A stretch of 47,743 nt of DNA. Origin: a virus. The stretch covers positions 1-47,743 of IMG/VR virus record IMGVR_UViG_3300045996_002455. The stretch is one strand, 5' to 3'. Each line of letters opens with the position of its first letter. The first letter of the stretch is position 1. This document shows, one piece after another, positions 1-7,037 of the stretch. Below the pieces are notes generated by a model. The model was not told where the DNA came from, did no database searches, and worked only from the letters and a program-made list of their open reading frames with translations. Made by a program: the position numbers and the translations under genes.

Positions 1-127
1 CCTCTCTCCTCTCCTCCCCACCCCACGCTCCTCCCGCCACATTCCTGGACACCGTCCACAAACTATTCTTGGACGCGCGTCCGCAAACTCATCGCGAACC
101 GTGCTGCGCTGCGTCACTCGAGCGCGA
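1..127. repeat. Terminal direct repeat, left copy
   Basis: Bases 1-127 are identical to 47617-47743. Exact identity over exactly 127 bases is best explained by a k=127 assembly overlap on a circular or circularly permuted genome, not by a biological terminal repeat. It holds a pyrimidine-rich tract (1-31) and two of the GGAC/GTCC palindromes described separately. Confidence 0.9.
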
Positions 128-166
128 TTGTTGGACGCGTCCATCAACTCGCATTGTTGGACGCAT
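41..166. promoter_or_regulatory. Cluster of GGAC/GTCC palindromes, left part
   Basis: Three near-palindromes lie at 41-63, 65-88 and 127-148, with a half-site at 153-166. The half-sites read ATTSTTGGAC and GTCCAMRAA. The central spacers are 3, 4 and 2 nt. Joined across the circular ends they continue the array at 47272-47585. The pattern resembles a multi-site operator, centromere or replication-origin array; which one cannot be told from sequence alone. The remaining bases up to 265 hold no gene I can support. Confidence 0.65.
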
Positions 167-265
167 GGTGCAGACGGGGGGTACACCCCGGGCAGGGGGC
201 GGGTCGTAAAGAGGAGGGGGCCTCTGCACCAGAAAAAAATGCATTCTTGATGCTGGGGTCAAAAC

Positions 266-739
266 ATGCTCCTATGTGGTATGCCCAAAACGATGATGCG
301 CTTCTGCCTGTACGTGGACCCTGGCATGGACGCTGACGACTGCTGGCTCTGGACGGGCGGCACCGCCGATGGCTACGGTAAGTTCAAGCTCGCTGGAGGC
401 CACGTGGGCGCCCACCGATGGGCCTACGAACACCTCGGCTGCAACCCGCCGCCCGGCAAGCTCCTGGTCTGCCACAGCTGCGACAACCCCCTCTGCGTGA
501 ACCCCTCGCACCTCTTCCTGGGCACGGTCGCCGACAACAACCGCGACAAGCTCGAGAAACGGCGCCACTCGCACGGCTCGAGGCCTCGCAACAGCAAGCT
601 CACCGACGCCATGGTGGCCACCTACAAGGAGCGCCGACGCCTCGGGTGGAGCCGCACATCTGCCGCCAGGGATATGCCGGTGTCGCAGAGCGTGCTCTAC
701 CGCATCGACAAGGGGCTCAAGTGGCGCCACGTCTCGTAG
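266..739 (+). CDS. HNH homing endonuclease (free-standing)
   Basis: This 157-aa protein belongs to the HNH family of phage homing nucleases. It shows the family's N-terminal CWLWTGG block, a central AHRWAYE block and the catalytic core VCHSCDNPLCVNPSHL, with paired cysteines binding structural zinc and the conserved Asn and His. The C-terminus (LTDAMVATYKERRRLGWSRTSA onwards, in short blocks) looks like a DNA-binding helix-turn-helix. ATG codons at 266, 281, 293 and 296 all precede the domain; 266 is used because a weak purine run lies 8 nt upstream. It stands alone beside the palindrome cluster, with another palindrome right after its stop, and is probably a selfish mobile gene. Confidence 0.8.
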   Translation: MLLCGMPKTMMRFCLYVDPGMDADDCWLWTGGTADGYGKFKLAGGHVGAHRWAYEHLGCNPPPGKLLVCHSCDNPLCVNPSHLFLGTVADNNRDKLEKRRHSHGSRPRNSKLTDAMVATYKERRRLGWSRTSAARDMPVSQSVLYRIDKGLKWRHVS

Positions 740-760
740 TTCTTGGACATCGTCCACAAA
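740..760. promoter_or_regulatory. GGAC/GTCC palindrome
   Basis: TTCTTGGACATCGTCCACAA is a good match to the junction-cluster palindromes (spacer 3 nt). It starts at the end of the HNH gene and lies in the 110-bp gap between two convergent genes, so it is not in an obvious promoter position. That would fit a stoperator-like or nucleoid-type site better than a classical operator. Confidence 0.55.
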
Positions 761-850
761 ACCATCCACTGCCCGCGGAACACGGGCCGAACATCCATCC
801 CAAGGCGCCTCCAGCGGGCCGCCACAGCGTGGTCTACGGCCTCCTGGAGG

Positions 851-1321
851 TCATCCATCGTCGGGCTCTTCTGTTCGCCACTCCCTCGCCAAGAGCTGCG
901 AGCGCATGGTCGGGTGCCAATCGAAGCTTCTGGGGCTCATCGGAGGCAGGTTGTAGACCCGCCAGCCGGCTCGCGTCGCCCGGACCATGCAGTCGAGCGT
1001 CCCGACCGAGCCAGGACCGGGAAAGGCCAGGCAGGAGCCCGGCGCGAGGCCTGGAGACGCCTTCGGGTCTCGAGCTCGGACCATGCGCTCATTGCGCGCC
1101 GGACCCGCCTTCTTGCCGAGGCCCTCCCAGTCGGCCAGGAACACCTCGCACTTGATGCCCTTCTCCTCCGCCCACGCTCGAGCCGCCTGGTCCACGCCCT
1201 TGGCGTCCCCCACCAGCAGCTCCGAAATCGGACCGAGGAAGCTCTGGTGGTAGCGGTCCAGCCAGTAGGCCACGTCAGGCCGCCCATGCCGAGTGCCCGT
1301 CACAACGACTATCTTACTCAT
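851..1321 (-). CDS. SLOG-family (DUF2493, YspA-like) nucleotide-binding protein
   Basis: The 156-aa product begins MSKIVVVTGTRHG and continues with LLVGDAKGVDQAARAWAEE and a late ARNERMV motif. This is the layout of the DUF2493/SLOG proteins, Rossmann-like folds that bind nucleotides or nucleotide-derived ligands and are common in phages. The exact role is unknown. The start is the ATG at 1321, which has a strong AGGAG ribosome site and overlaps the upstream stop as ATGA. It is the last gene of an eight-gene coupled operon that begins at 3016. Confidence 0.75.
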   Translation of the reverse strand: MSKIVVVTGTRHGRPDVAYWLDRYHQSFLGPISELLVGDAKGVDQAARAWAEEKGIKCEVFLADWEGLGKKAGPARNERMVRARDPKASPGLAPGSCLAFPGPGSVGTLDCMVRATRAGWRVYNLPPMSPRSFDWHPTMRSQLLAREWRTEEPDDG

Positions 1322-1635
1322 GGCTCCTGCACCCCATCCTTCCCAAGGTCCAAGTCGAGCAGCTCGCCCAGCGTCAGGTGCCCCGTGCGCAGCGCCACGC
1401 CTGCGGCCCACGAGTCCAGACTCAACTTCGCCCGCTCCGCCACGTGCACGAACGCCAGCGTCGACACCATCGCGTTGATGACCGCCGACGCATGCTGCCT
1501 GCGCCAGCCCTGGGCGAGTTCGGTACCCTCCAGGTCGGACGTGGCCTCGTGGTGGTACTCCCAGGAGTTGAGCCGCGACACGACCCAGGCCTTGTCAGGC
1601 CGCTTCATCGGCGCGCTGTCGAACGGGAATCTCAC
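1318..1635 (-). CDS. Hypothetical protein, 105 aa
   Basis: No family recognised. The protein is soluble, with two Trp-rich stretches (WVVSRLNSWEYHHEA, SLDSWAAGVALRTGHL). The GTG start at 1635 is chosen because it forms a GTGA overlap with the upstream stop; a later ATG at 1608 is possible. The downstream SLOG gene is coupled by ATGA. Confidence 0.6.
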   Translation of the reverse strand: MRFPFDSAPMKRPDKAWVVSRLNSWEYHHEATSDLEGTELAQGWRRQHASAVINAMVSTLAFVHVAERAKLSLDSWAAGVALRTGHLTLGELLDLDLGKDGVQEP

Positions 1636-1805
1636 AGCCGCCCCCTTACCGTCGCCCCTGACAGCTCATCCAGCGCCCCGTCCACGTCCACGTGGCCCAG
1701 GAACCGCCACTCAGCCTCGACGCGCTCCCTGGCCCTGCTGGGCGCGCCCGCAGCACGTCGCTCAGCCCGCTCGCGAATCAACACCAACCGCTCTTCCCTG
1801 GTCAT
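1632..1805 (-). CDS. Small basic hypothetical protein, 57 aa
   Basis: This short frame begins MTREERLVLIRERAERR and is rich in Arg and Glu, probably one charged helix. It fills the gap between two other genes exactly: its stop overlaps the next GTG (GTGA), and a purine-rich ribosome site (AGGTGGAG) lies upstream. No function recognised. Confidence 0.6.
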   Translation of the reverse strand: MTREERLVLIRERAERRAAGAPSRARERVEAEWRFLGHVDVDGALDELSGATVRGRL

Positions 1806-1807
1806 GG

Positions 1808-2050
1808 TCACGCTCCACCTCGCTTCCCTCGATGCGCCCGCCTCTTGCTCAGCGACCGCTTCACACGCATGCGCCGCAGCGTCGCCTTGCCCCGCTTGCG
1901 CGGCACCCAGTCATCCTTGTCGAAGTACGTCACCGCCAACGGCGCGCGGAAGCTCCAGTTCGGTGCGGTGTGTAGCCGCGCGTAGAACATCACAGGCGGG
2001 TCCGGGAAGCCCCAGTCGATGCCTGCATCACGCTGCCACCACTCGCTCAC
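1808..2050 (-). CDS. Hypothetical protein, 80 aa, basic C-terminus
   Basis: The GTG start at 2050 overlaps the upstream TGA (GTGA). The protein has an aromatic N-terminal half (VSEWWQRDAGIDWGF) and a Lys/Arg-rich tail of about 25 residues, suggesting nucleic-acid contact. Family not recognised. Confidence 0.6.
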   Translation of the reverse strand: MSEWWQRDAGIDWGFPDPPVMFYARLHTAPNWSFRAPLAVTYFDKDDWVPRKRGKATLRRMRVKRSLSKRRAHRGKRGGA

Positions 2051-2406
2051 ACCGGCCTCCCGTCTGCGTCCACGCTCTCCGCCCCGCAACGAGCAACGCG
2101 CATGCGTGGCATGTGGCCATGCTGAAGCGCCCAGATGCGCCGCGCCTCGAAGTACCGCTCCTGCGCGCGCTTGGCCGCCAGCTGCGCCATCTCGTGAGGG
2201 AACATGGCCATCTCCGGAACGACCTCGAGCGCTTGATGCGCGTGCCACTGCTTGGTCGCCTCGTCACAGAGGCGGAGCCAGGTCGCCCGAAACAGCTGCA
2301 TCGCGTACCGGCCACCGGAAATGTCCGGATGCGCCAGCGCGCGTTTGTGGTCGGCCAGCGTCGCGTGCTTGAGCGCGACCTTGAGCAAGTCTGTCTGCCT
2401 ATTCAT
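2047..2406 (-). CDS. Hypothetical protein, 119 aa
   Basis: The protein is predicted mainly helical, beginning MNRQTDLLKVALKHATLADH. Start and stop both sit in 4-nt overlaps with their neighbours (ATGA upstream, GTGA downstream). No family recognised. Confidence 0.6.
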   Translation of the reverse strand: MNRQTDLLKVALKHATLADHKRALAHPDISGGRYAMQLFRATWLRLCDEATKQWHAHQALEVVPEMAMFPHEMAQLAAKRAQERYFEARRIWALQHGHMPRMRVARCGAESVDADGRPV

Positions 2407-2705
2407 CCTCCACCAACCCTTCGCAGCACTTCGTTGCTCATGTCACGCGCCGTCGCCCAGTCCTTCCGCAGCGCCGCCGAGCGGATGCGGCGCTCGAGCT
2501 CCGGAAGCGTCAGGCCGGCCAGCCCAACAGGCTCGTACGGCTCCTTGCTCTGCGCCGCGATGCGCGCCTTCAGCGTGTCGCGCAGGTCGTTCACCCGGAC
2601 CCATACGCCGCCCAGGCTGTCCTCGCGCGAGGCCACGCGACACAGCGCCTCCAGCTCCGGCAGCGCGAAGCTCGTGCTGATGCGTTTTGCAGGCTTCCTT
2701 TTCAC
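2403..2705 (-). CDS. Hypothetical protein, 100 aa
   Basis: The GTG start overlaps the stop of the HTH gene (GTGA). The product opens with a basic segment (MKRKPAKRISTSF) and contains two Leu/Arg-rich helices (LPELEALCRVASRE, LPELERRIRSAALRKDW). It may interact with the adjacent HTH protein, but nothing proves it. Confidence 0.6.
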   Translation of the reverse strand: MKRKPAKRISTSFALPELEALCRVASREDSLGGVWVRVNDLRDTLKARIAAQSKEPYEPVGLAGLTLPELERRIRSAALRKDWATARDMSNEVLRRVGGG

Positions 2706-3016
2706 AACTCACCTTCCTTTCGAAGCTTCTCTTCATGCGCCGCGAGGCGCCTCAGTCGCTGAATCGCCGACAACAGCACCGGCTTGTCGCCCGGCCAGCC
2801 AACAACGCCCGGCAGCATCGCCAGCAGCGCGGCCACCTCGCCCGGCAGAAACGTCGTCGACAGCCGCTTGCGCGTGCGCCTGTATGGCGCCGAGTCGTGG
2901 TGCGCGAGCTCGCCCCGGTGCAGCATCCGCATAACTTTCTGCCGCGAGCAGTGCAGCGCGTTCGCCGCCTGGCTCACCGTCATCATCCGCCCAGGCTCAA
3001 GCTCCACAAACAACAT
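2702..3016 (-). CDS. Helix-turn-helix DNA-binding protein (excisionase/MerR-like fold)
   Basis: This 104-aa protein carries a winged HTH at about residues 11-45 (MMTVSQAANALHCSRQKVMR, then a wing with HDSAPYRRTRKRLS). This is the arrangement of phage excisionases and MerR-like regulators that read short inverted repeats. The ATG at 3016 is preceded by GGGAGG. It heads the operon 3016-851, and GGGTACCC palindromes lie at 3029 and 3097 just upstream, so it may bind this motif and autoregulate. That link is inference only. Confidence 0.65.
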   Translation of the reverse strand: MLFVELEPGRMMTVSQAANALHCSRQKVMRMLHRGELAHHDSAPYRRTRKRLSTTFLPGEVAALLAMLPGVVGWPGDKPVLLSAIQRLRRLAAHEEKLRKEGEL

Positions 3017-3028
3017 GTCCGCCTCCCG

Positions 3029-3104
3029 GGGTACCCGCGCACATTTGGCGCAGGGCGTTATGCCGCACAGTGTCATCGAAGCGCACATGTAAGCGGGGGT
3101 ACCC
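3029..3104. promoter_or_regulatory. Divergent regulatory region with two GGGTACCC palindromes
   Basis: Perfect GGGTACCC palindromes lie at 3029-3036 and 3097-3104, between the minus gene starting at 3016 and the plus gene starting at 3164. The first sits immediately upstream of the 3016 ribosome site. The same 8-mer recurs upstream of other early genes. I could not assign clear -35/-10 boxes here. Confidence 0.55.
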
Positions 3105-3163
3105 AAATGATTTCGTAACGGCACGCACGATGCATTGACGCGTCGCAGAAAGAAGAGGTGAGC

Positions 3164-3361
3164 ATGCCCGAGAGAGCCGTTCATGCGCCGACGCTGCTGC
3201 AAGGATGGGACGCCCTGTCCCTGGCCCTGAGAGAGCCTTCCACGACCGTGTTCCGCCGAAGCCTGCTGCGAGGCACCATCCAGGCCGTCCCCCTGGAAGA
3301 AGCCTGCAGGCTGGCCCGCGAGGGGCACGAGTCGCGACTGTTCGTGGAGCTCCCGTCATGA
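3164..3361 (+). CDS. Small hypothetical protein, 65 aa
   Basis: Plus-strand gene transcribed divergently from the HTH operon. ATG 3164 has a GAGGTG ribosome site 8 nt upstream; an in-frame GTG at 3158 is less likely. The product begins MPERAVHAPTLLQGWDALS. Its stop overlaps the next small frame as ATGA. Function unknown. Confidence 0.55.
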   Translation: MPERAVHAPTLLQGWDALSLALREPSTTVFRRSLLRGTIQAVPLEEACRLAREGHESRLFVELPS

Positions 3362-3468
3362 GCCAAATACCATGGCGACGGCGCGCAGATACGCGACCGC
3401 AGCCAGCGGTACGGCCTCACAAACGGCCCACGCTACGAGGACGCCGCACCCGAGGGTCCCCGCGGTAA
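3358..3468 (+). CDS. Arg-rich peptide, 36 aa
   Basis: The frame begins MSQIPWRRRADTRPQPAVRP and remains strongly basic and proline-rich to the end. Its ATG overlaps the previous stop (ATGA), which is the phage's usual coupling signal and the main reason to believe it. It ends 12 nt before a convergent gene. Confidence 0.4.
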   Translation: MSQIPWRRRADTRPQPAVRPHKRPTLRGRRTRGSPR

Positions 3469-3480
3469 GAAGCGTCGCCT

Positions 3481-3681
3481 TCACGGTTTCACCAAGGAGG
3501 CGTCGAGCCAGACCTCGTGGCCGCAGCACGGGCATTTGAACGAGTAGGCGCTGCCGTCGCGCTGGTCGCCGGGCCGGAAGGTTAGGTCGTCAAACTCGAC
3601 CTCGAGCACCGCTTTGCAGCGCGGGCACATCGCCTGGCCTTTCCACGACGACACCTTGGGTGGCCTGCGGATAATCTTCAT
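3481..3681 (-). CDS. Zinc-ribbon protein, 66 aa
   Basis: Two CxxC pairs (MCPRCKAVLEVEF and FKCPCCGHEVW) about 30 residues apart form a classic zinc ribbon that fills most of the protein. Such small ribbons usually bind nucleic acid or protein partners. It is coupled by ATGA to the coiled-coil gene upstream. Confidence 0.65.
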   Translation of the reverse strand: MKIIRRPPKVSSWKGQAMCPRCKAVLEVEFDDLTFRPGDQRDGSAYSFKCPCCGHEVWLDASLVKP

Positions 3682-4526
3682 GGCTCACCTCGCAACGCCC
3701 GCTCAAGCGCGTCGGCGCACTCGCTCATGGCCACGGCCCAGTACGCTTGACTGTCAGCCTCCGCCCTCCACCTCTCCACCAGCCCCCTGACGCGCTCCAG
3801 TGCCGCCTCAGCGCCTTCGGAGCGGGCAGCCTCGGTCAGGCACTGGCTAGCCCGAGCCGCGTACGCATCACGCTGCCGCCGCAGCTCAGCCAGCTCGGCA
3901 CGGGCGGTGTCGCGGTCACGGCGGAAGCCCTGCCCAACGCGCACCAACTCGGAGCGTTCGCGAGCAACGTCGTCGCGCTCCTCGGTGCGATAGCGCAAGC
4001 TTTGCTCCAGCTCCGCCACTCGCTTCTCAGCGGCCTCGGCGCGGGCAATGGCGGCGTCGCGCATCCTGCAAGCTTCGTGGTTGCTGTTACGCCAAAAGTC
4101 GACATCGCGCCCCAGCTTCTCGAAACTCGCGCGGTCCACCGTCACCACAGGCGCGGCTGCCTCCTGCGGCGCGAAGAGGCGCAACACGGCGTCGGCGGCT
4201 ACCTCAGCGGGTGTGTGATTGCCAACGCCGATGGCCGCGTCCATCCAGTCGGATTCAATCGCCCGGGCCAACGCCTCCCGTGTCGGCATCGCCCCCTGCG
4301 CAACGGGCGGGCGCTTGGCGAGCAGCTCGTTCAGGCACTCGAGCGCGTCACGCTGATTGTTGCGCCGACACGCCTCCAGCCACTCCGCCTCCGTGACCTG
4401 GAACGGCGCAACGGGCAGCGCTGATGACTCGGGGATGAGCGCGACAGCAGCCTCCAGGGCTTCGACGGGCTTGTTGTTCGGGTTCGCGTCCCAGAACGCC
4501 GCAAGCATCTTCTTGCTGACCTTCAT
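3678..4526 (-). CDS. Coiled-coil hypothetical protein, 282 aa
   Basis: An N-terminal helical part (MKVSKKMLAAFWDANP) is followed from about residue 140 by a long heptad-rich coiled coil (ARAEAAEKRVAELEQSLRYR onwards) and a short C-terminal helical domain. ATG 4526 is preferred over 4541 for its AGGCGGGG ribosome site. A consensus promoter with a GGGTACCC palindrome in its spacer lies just upstream (4561-4590). Function unknown. Confidence 0.6.
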   Translation of the reverse strand: MKVSKKMLAAFWDANPNNKPVEALEAAVALIPESSALPVAPFQVTEAEWLEACRRNNQRDALECLNELLAKRPPVAQGAMPTREALARAIESDWMDAAIGVGNHTPAEVAADAVLRLFAPQEAAAPVVTVDRASFEKLGRDVDFWRNSNHEACRMRDAAIARAEAAEKRVAELEQSLRYRTEERDDVARERSELVRVGQGFRRDRDTARAELAELRRQRDAYAARASQCLTEAARSEGAEAALERVRGLVERWRAEADSQAYWAVAMSECADALERALRGEP

Positions 4527-4560
4527 CGCCCCGCCTCGCATGCTGTGTTTTCCATCCGTC

Positions 4561-4590
4561 CGTTATTGGGTACCCACGGGCGGATGTCAA
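4561..4590 (-). promoter_or_regulatory. Sigma70-type promoter with GGGTACCC in the spacer
   Basis: On the minus strand a perfect TTGACA (4590-4585) is followed after 17-18 nt by AATAAC/ATAACG (about 4567-4561). The GGGTACCC palindrome (4568-4575) fills the spacer next to the -10, a classic repressor position. It would drive the genes 4526-3481. Confidence 0.6.
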
Positions 4591-4592
4591 CA

Positions 4593-4988
4593 CTAAACAG
4601 CGATGCCGCGCTCGTCCAGCCACGCAGTCAGCGCGCGCTTCAGCCCCGCGATGGAGTCTGCAGACTTGTCGCCCTTCAGCAGACGCACCGCGGCCTCCTC
4701 GAGCTTGAACTCGGCGCGCTTGTTGTTGAGCATGAGCATCGACACGCTAATCTGCAGCCGCTCCGCCTGGTACCCACAGCGGCACTGTGAGCCGATGTCT
4801 ATCTCCTCGCCGCAGATGCGACACAGCGAGCCGCAGCCGCTCGGCGGACGCCCGCAGCGCTCGCACACGTACAGCGGGTCGTGCTCGTCGAGGTAGTGCG
4901 GATTGCGGATGGACCGGCCGCCGCACGCGCAGTCGCAGTCGCCCTTCACGGCCAGCGGGGGATGGCTCTCTCCTGGCAGACGACTCAC
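4593..4988 (-). CDS. Multi-zinc-ribbon protein, 131 aa
   Basis: Cysteine pairs run through the first half: CDCACGG, VCERCGRPPSGCGSLCRICG and CRCGYQAE, enough for two zinc sites. The second half is helical (EEAAVRLLKGDKSADSIAGL). GTG 4988 overlaps the upstream stop (GTGA). It probably binds nucleic acid or a partner protein; family not recognised. Confidence 0.6.
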   Translation of the reverse strand: MSRLPGESHPPLAVKGDCDCACGGRSIRNPHYLDEHDPLYVCERCGRPPSGCGSLCRICGEEIDIGSQCRCGYQAERLQISVSMLMLNNKRAEFKLEEAAVRLLKGDKSADSIAGLKRALTAWLDERGIAV

Positions 4989-5239
4989 TTGCCCTCCAGC
5001 AGCTTCAGGATAGCGTTGAGCGCCGCGTTGAACCCTTGGTTGCCGGGCGTCTCCTCGTCGCCGAGCCAGGCGACGAGGGGCTCGTAGCCAGGAAGCTCCC
5101 GCAGCGCAGCAAGCTCGAGGCCGGTCTTTGCCAGCTCGGCCACCTCATCAGCGCGGACGTTGCCGATGAGCATCGCCTCGTCCTCCCAGCTGGTCGCGCA
5201 GTGCCACGTCTGGGCGGCTATCTCTCGCAGCGGTCTCAT
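4985..5239 (-). CDS. Hypothetical protein, 84 aa
   Basis: Acidic, helical product beginning MRPLREIAAQTWHC, with ADEVAELAKTGLELAALREL in the middle. The ATG overlaps the upstream stop (ATGA) and the stop overlaps the next GTG. Unknown function. Confidence 0.55.
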   Translation of the reverse strand: MRPLREIAAQTWHCATSWEDEAMLIGNVRADEVAELAKTGLELAALRELPGYEPLVAWLGDEETPGNQGFNAALNAILKLLEGK

Positions 5240-5628
5240 TTGCCCTCCAGGTGCGTTGCAAGAATCTCCAGGCCCTCGGCGCGCCCGCCGACGCCCAGTC
5301 GCTCGAACATGAGCCGCATGCCCTTCAGCCGGTTCAGCGTGATGCCCTGCTTGCCGTGGGCTGTGCAGTAGGCCGCGCAAGACAGCACCACCGTCTCCAC
5401 GGCCCGGTGCCGGACGCGCGGCGAGCGCATGCCCATGGTGAACAGGTGCTCGAAGATGATGAACGGCCCGGTCGTGTTGTAGATGACGACCCCGGCCGCC
5501 AGCTCACTGCGATGCTTCACAGCGATGCCGACCTCGGGGGGCACGTCGGGCATCCCCTTGATAGCGGCCAGCTGCTTGGTCCACACTGACCTCAGCGACA
5601 CCAACTCGTACTCATTCCCAATGTGCAT
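5236..5628 (-). CDS. Hypothetical protein, 130 aa, possibly GNAT-like
   Basis: The order of predicted strands and helices (GIAVKHRSELAAGVVIYNTT, then VRHRAVETVVLSCAAYCTAH, then LKGMRLMFERLGV) is reminiscent of the small GNAT-fold proteins seen in many phages. The acetyl-CoA loop is not convincing, so this is only a suggestion. First gene of the coupled set 5628-4593; its ATG lies only 9 nt from the start of a divergent gene. Confidence 0.5.
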   Translation of the reverse strand: MHIGNEYELVSLRSVWTKQLAAIKGMPDVPPEVGIAVKHRSELAAGVVIYNTTGPFIIFEHLFTMGMRSPRVRHRAVETVVLSCAAYCTAHGKQGITLNRLKGMRLMFERLGVGGRAEGLEILATHLEGK

Positions 5629-5637
5629 GGAGACCTC

Positions 5638-5913
5638 GTGGCAGAGCTACAACCTGGAGAAAAGAGCTGGCAGCACGCTATCAAGCCCATCGCGGGCCAC
5701 TACACGCTGTCCAGCATCCGAGAGTACCTGAAGTGTCCGGGCTCGCGCATGCTCGCGCACTGCAAGGCCCTGGGCATCGAGCTGACGCCCTATCTACGCG
5801 TCGAGGCTTATCTGCAACGTGCATACAAGACCAAGTATCGCCACCTGACAGCCAAGGAGGCGGCGGACATCATCGCGCGGCACCGCATGCTGCAGGGCCG
5901 CTCAGTCGAATAG
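5638..5913 (+). CDS. Hypothetical protein, 91 aa
   Basis: Isolated plus-strand frame containing GHYTLSSIREYLKCPGSRML and ending in a basic helical region (KYRHLTAKEAADIIARHRML). GTG 5638 has GGAG 7 nt upstream; GTG 5623 would overlap the divergent gene. It overlaps the convergent zinc-finger gene by 12 nt. Its promoter would have to lie inside the minus-strand gene, which lowers confidence. Confidence 0.45.
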   Translation: MAELQPGEKSWQHAIKPIAGHYTLSSIREYLKCPGSRMLAHCKALGIELTPYLRVEAYLQRAYKTKYRHLTAKEAADIIARHRMLQGRSVE

Positions 5914-6129
5914 ATGAGCGAACGGCCCGAGAGCCTCGCTCTTACGCTCCTTGAGCCCGAGAGTCGCCCTGCAGGCCCTGGAGCACGTGGCTATCATCAC
6001 GTCGTCCACCAGGTGGCAGTCCGCGCCGAAGTCCCGTGGACCGCTCGGAAACACCTTGCCGCACGCGTGACAGTGCCCTGCGGTGTCCTGCTTCGGCTCG
6101 GGCGGCTTCTTGGATTTCGGTGATGGCAT
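5902..6129 (-). CDS. Small zinc-finger protein, 75 aa
   Basis: Lys/Pro-rich N-terminus (MPSPKSKKPPEPKQD), then a four-Cys finger (HCHACGKVFPSG and MIATCSRACRATLG) resembling FCS/MYM-type fingers. ATG 6129 lies inside the upstream gene in another frame, an unusually long 188-nt overlap. It may instead be reached by a +1 frameshift from that gene. Confidence 0.55.
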   Translation of the reverse strand: MPSPKSKKPPEPKQDTAGHCHACGKVFPSGPRDFGADCHLVDDVMIATCSRACRATLGLKERKSEALGPFAHLFD

Positions 6130-6349
6130 TGACGAACCCCTCGAGCACCTTTCCCGCCCACTTCGCGAAGTGCCGCGACGTGATGGCGTCTCGCGCCAGC
6201 GCCGCCTGCCGGTACCATGCCCCCGCGGCAAACAAATCGCCGTCTCGACTGCACCTGATGGCGTGGGCCAGAAGCTCGCAAAACTCCACCGTCTGCGCGC
6301 ACGGCTGCGGATTGGTTTCCGGTATGTCGTACTGGAGCCCTGGACTCAC
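5942..6349 (-). CDS. Hypothetical protein, 135 aa, C-terminus overlaps the zinc-finger gene
   Basis: GTG 6349 overlaps the stop of the HNH-AP2 gene (GTGA). Residues 1-75 (CELLAHAIRCSRDGDLFAAG, ARDAITSRHFAKWAGKVLEG) look like a real helical protein. After about residue 75 the composition becomes Arg/Gly-rich and looks like the out-of-frame reading of the zinc-finger gene. The true product may therefore be a frameshift fusion with that finger. Confidence 0.45.
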   Translation of the reverse strand: MSPGLQYDIPETNPQPCAQTVEFCELLAHAIRCSRDGDLFAAGAWYRQAALARDAITSRHFAKWAGKVLEGFVNAITEIQEAARAEAGHRRALSRVRQGVSERSTGLRRGLPPGGRRDDSHVLQGLQGDSRAQGA

Positions 6350-6828
6350 GCGAGCCTCGCGAACTCACCGTGCAACTCGAGCGCGGCAGCGCAATACGCG
6401 GCGTAGGCCTGCTGCGGGTCCGTGTACTGACCAAGCGAGCGCTGCTTACCGTTTACGCTGATGCGGGCCAACCATCTCTGCTTGCTCGCGCACCAGTGGA
6501 CGCCTTTGTAGCCGCTGGTGTTGTTCTTGCCGCGTCGGCGGTTCATTCCGTTCTGGGCCCGCGTGCAGACGCGCAAGTTCTCGCGACGGTTGTCGAGCCC
6601 ATTGCCATTCTTGTGGTCGACCACCATGCCAGCAGGCGGCGACATAAGGACGTTGTGCAGCTTCACGTACCCGCCGGCCCCTCGCACACCGCTTTTCCAG
6701 GTCCGACTATCCTTGGCTACGTAAAACTGACCCTGCACACACGCGCACGGCTTGATGTGCCACCCGCCCTCCTCCAAGAGAGCTCGGTCGGCGTCGTCGA
6801 CCAGGACGTCTGCCATCGTCGGTCTCAC
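6346..6828 (-). CDS. HNH endonuclease with AP2 DNA-binding domain
   Basis: This 160-aa protein shows the HNH_3 core MVVDHKNGNGLDNRRENLRV (about residues 74-93), then the AP2-like recognition domain (NTSGYKGVHWCASKQRW, ARISVNGKQRSLGQY). This is the standard two-domain layout of mobile phage HNH-AP2 nucleases. GTG 6828 gives a GTGA overlap with the upstream secreted-peptide gene; ATG 6816 is the alternative. It sits inside an operon rather than alone, so it may be co-expressed with the genes around it. Confidence 0.85.
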   Translation of the reverse strand: MRPTMADVLVDDADRALLEEGGWHIKPCACVQGQFYVAKDSRTWKSGVRGAGGYVKLHNVLMSPPAGMVVDHKNGNGLDNRRENLRVCTRAQNGMNRRRGKNNTSGYKGVHWCASKQRWLARISVNGKQRSLGQYTDPQQAYAAYCAAALELHGEFARLA

Positions 6829-7031
6829 TGCTGCCCCCGCTCGTGCAGCTCCACGCACTCACCCATACCGTACGCCCCCCTGAGACACGCACAGCCAGAT
6901 GCGCACTCCATGCTCGTCCGGCACTGTGAGCCGCACAACTCGCACTTCGCTGGCGGTCCGCACTCGGCAAGGCCCCCTATGCCTATCACCGAGAACAACA
7001 GCGCCAGCACCGCCCATTTCGTTTCGCCCAT
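6825..7031 (-). CDS. Secreted Cys-rich peptide, knottin-like
   Basis: This 68-aa precursor has an N-terminal hydrophobic signal (WAVLALLFSVIGIGGLAEC) and then about 45 residues with nine cysteines. The last five follow the spacing C-x5-C-x3-C-x-C-x9-C (from CRTSMECASGCACL on), close to that of inhibitor cystine knots and related disulfide-rich modules. It has no other domain. The ATG at 7031 follows the -10 box by 6 nt, so its mRNA is probably leaderless. A lipoprotein is a possible alternative because a Cys ends the signal (GLAEC). Confidence 0.6.
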   Translation of the reverse strand: MGETKWAVLALLFSVIGIGGLAECGPPAKCELCGSQCRTSMECASGCACLRGAYGMGECVELHERGQQ

Positions 7032-7037
7032 GCCCGC

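Noticed and set aside
154-336. 60-codon plus frame after the palindrome cluster
   Set aside because: Overlaps the HNH gene in another frame and starts inside an operator half-site; composition is not protein-like.
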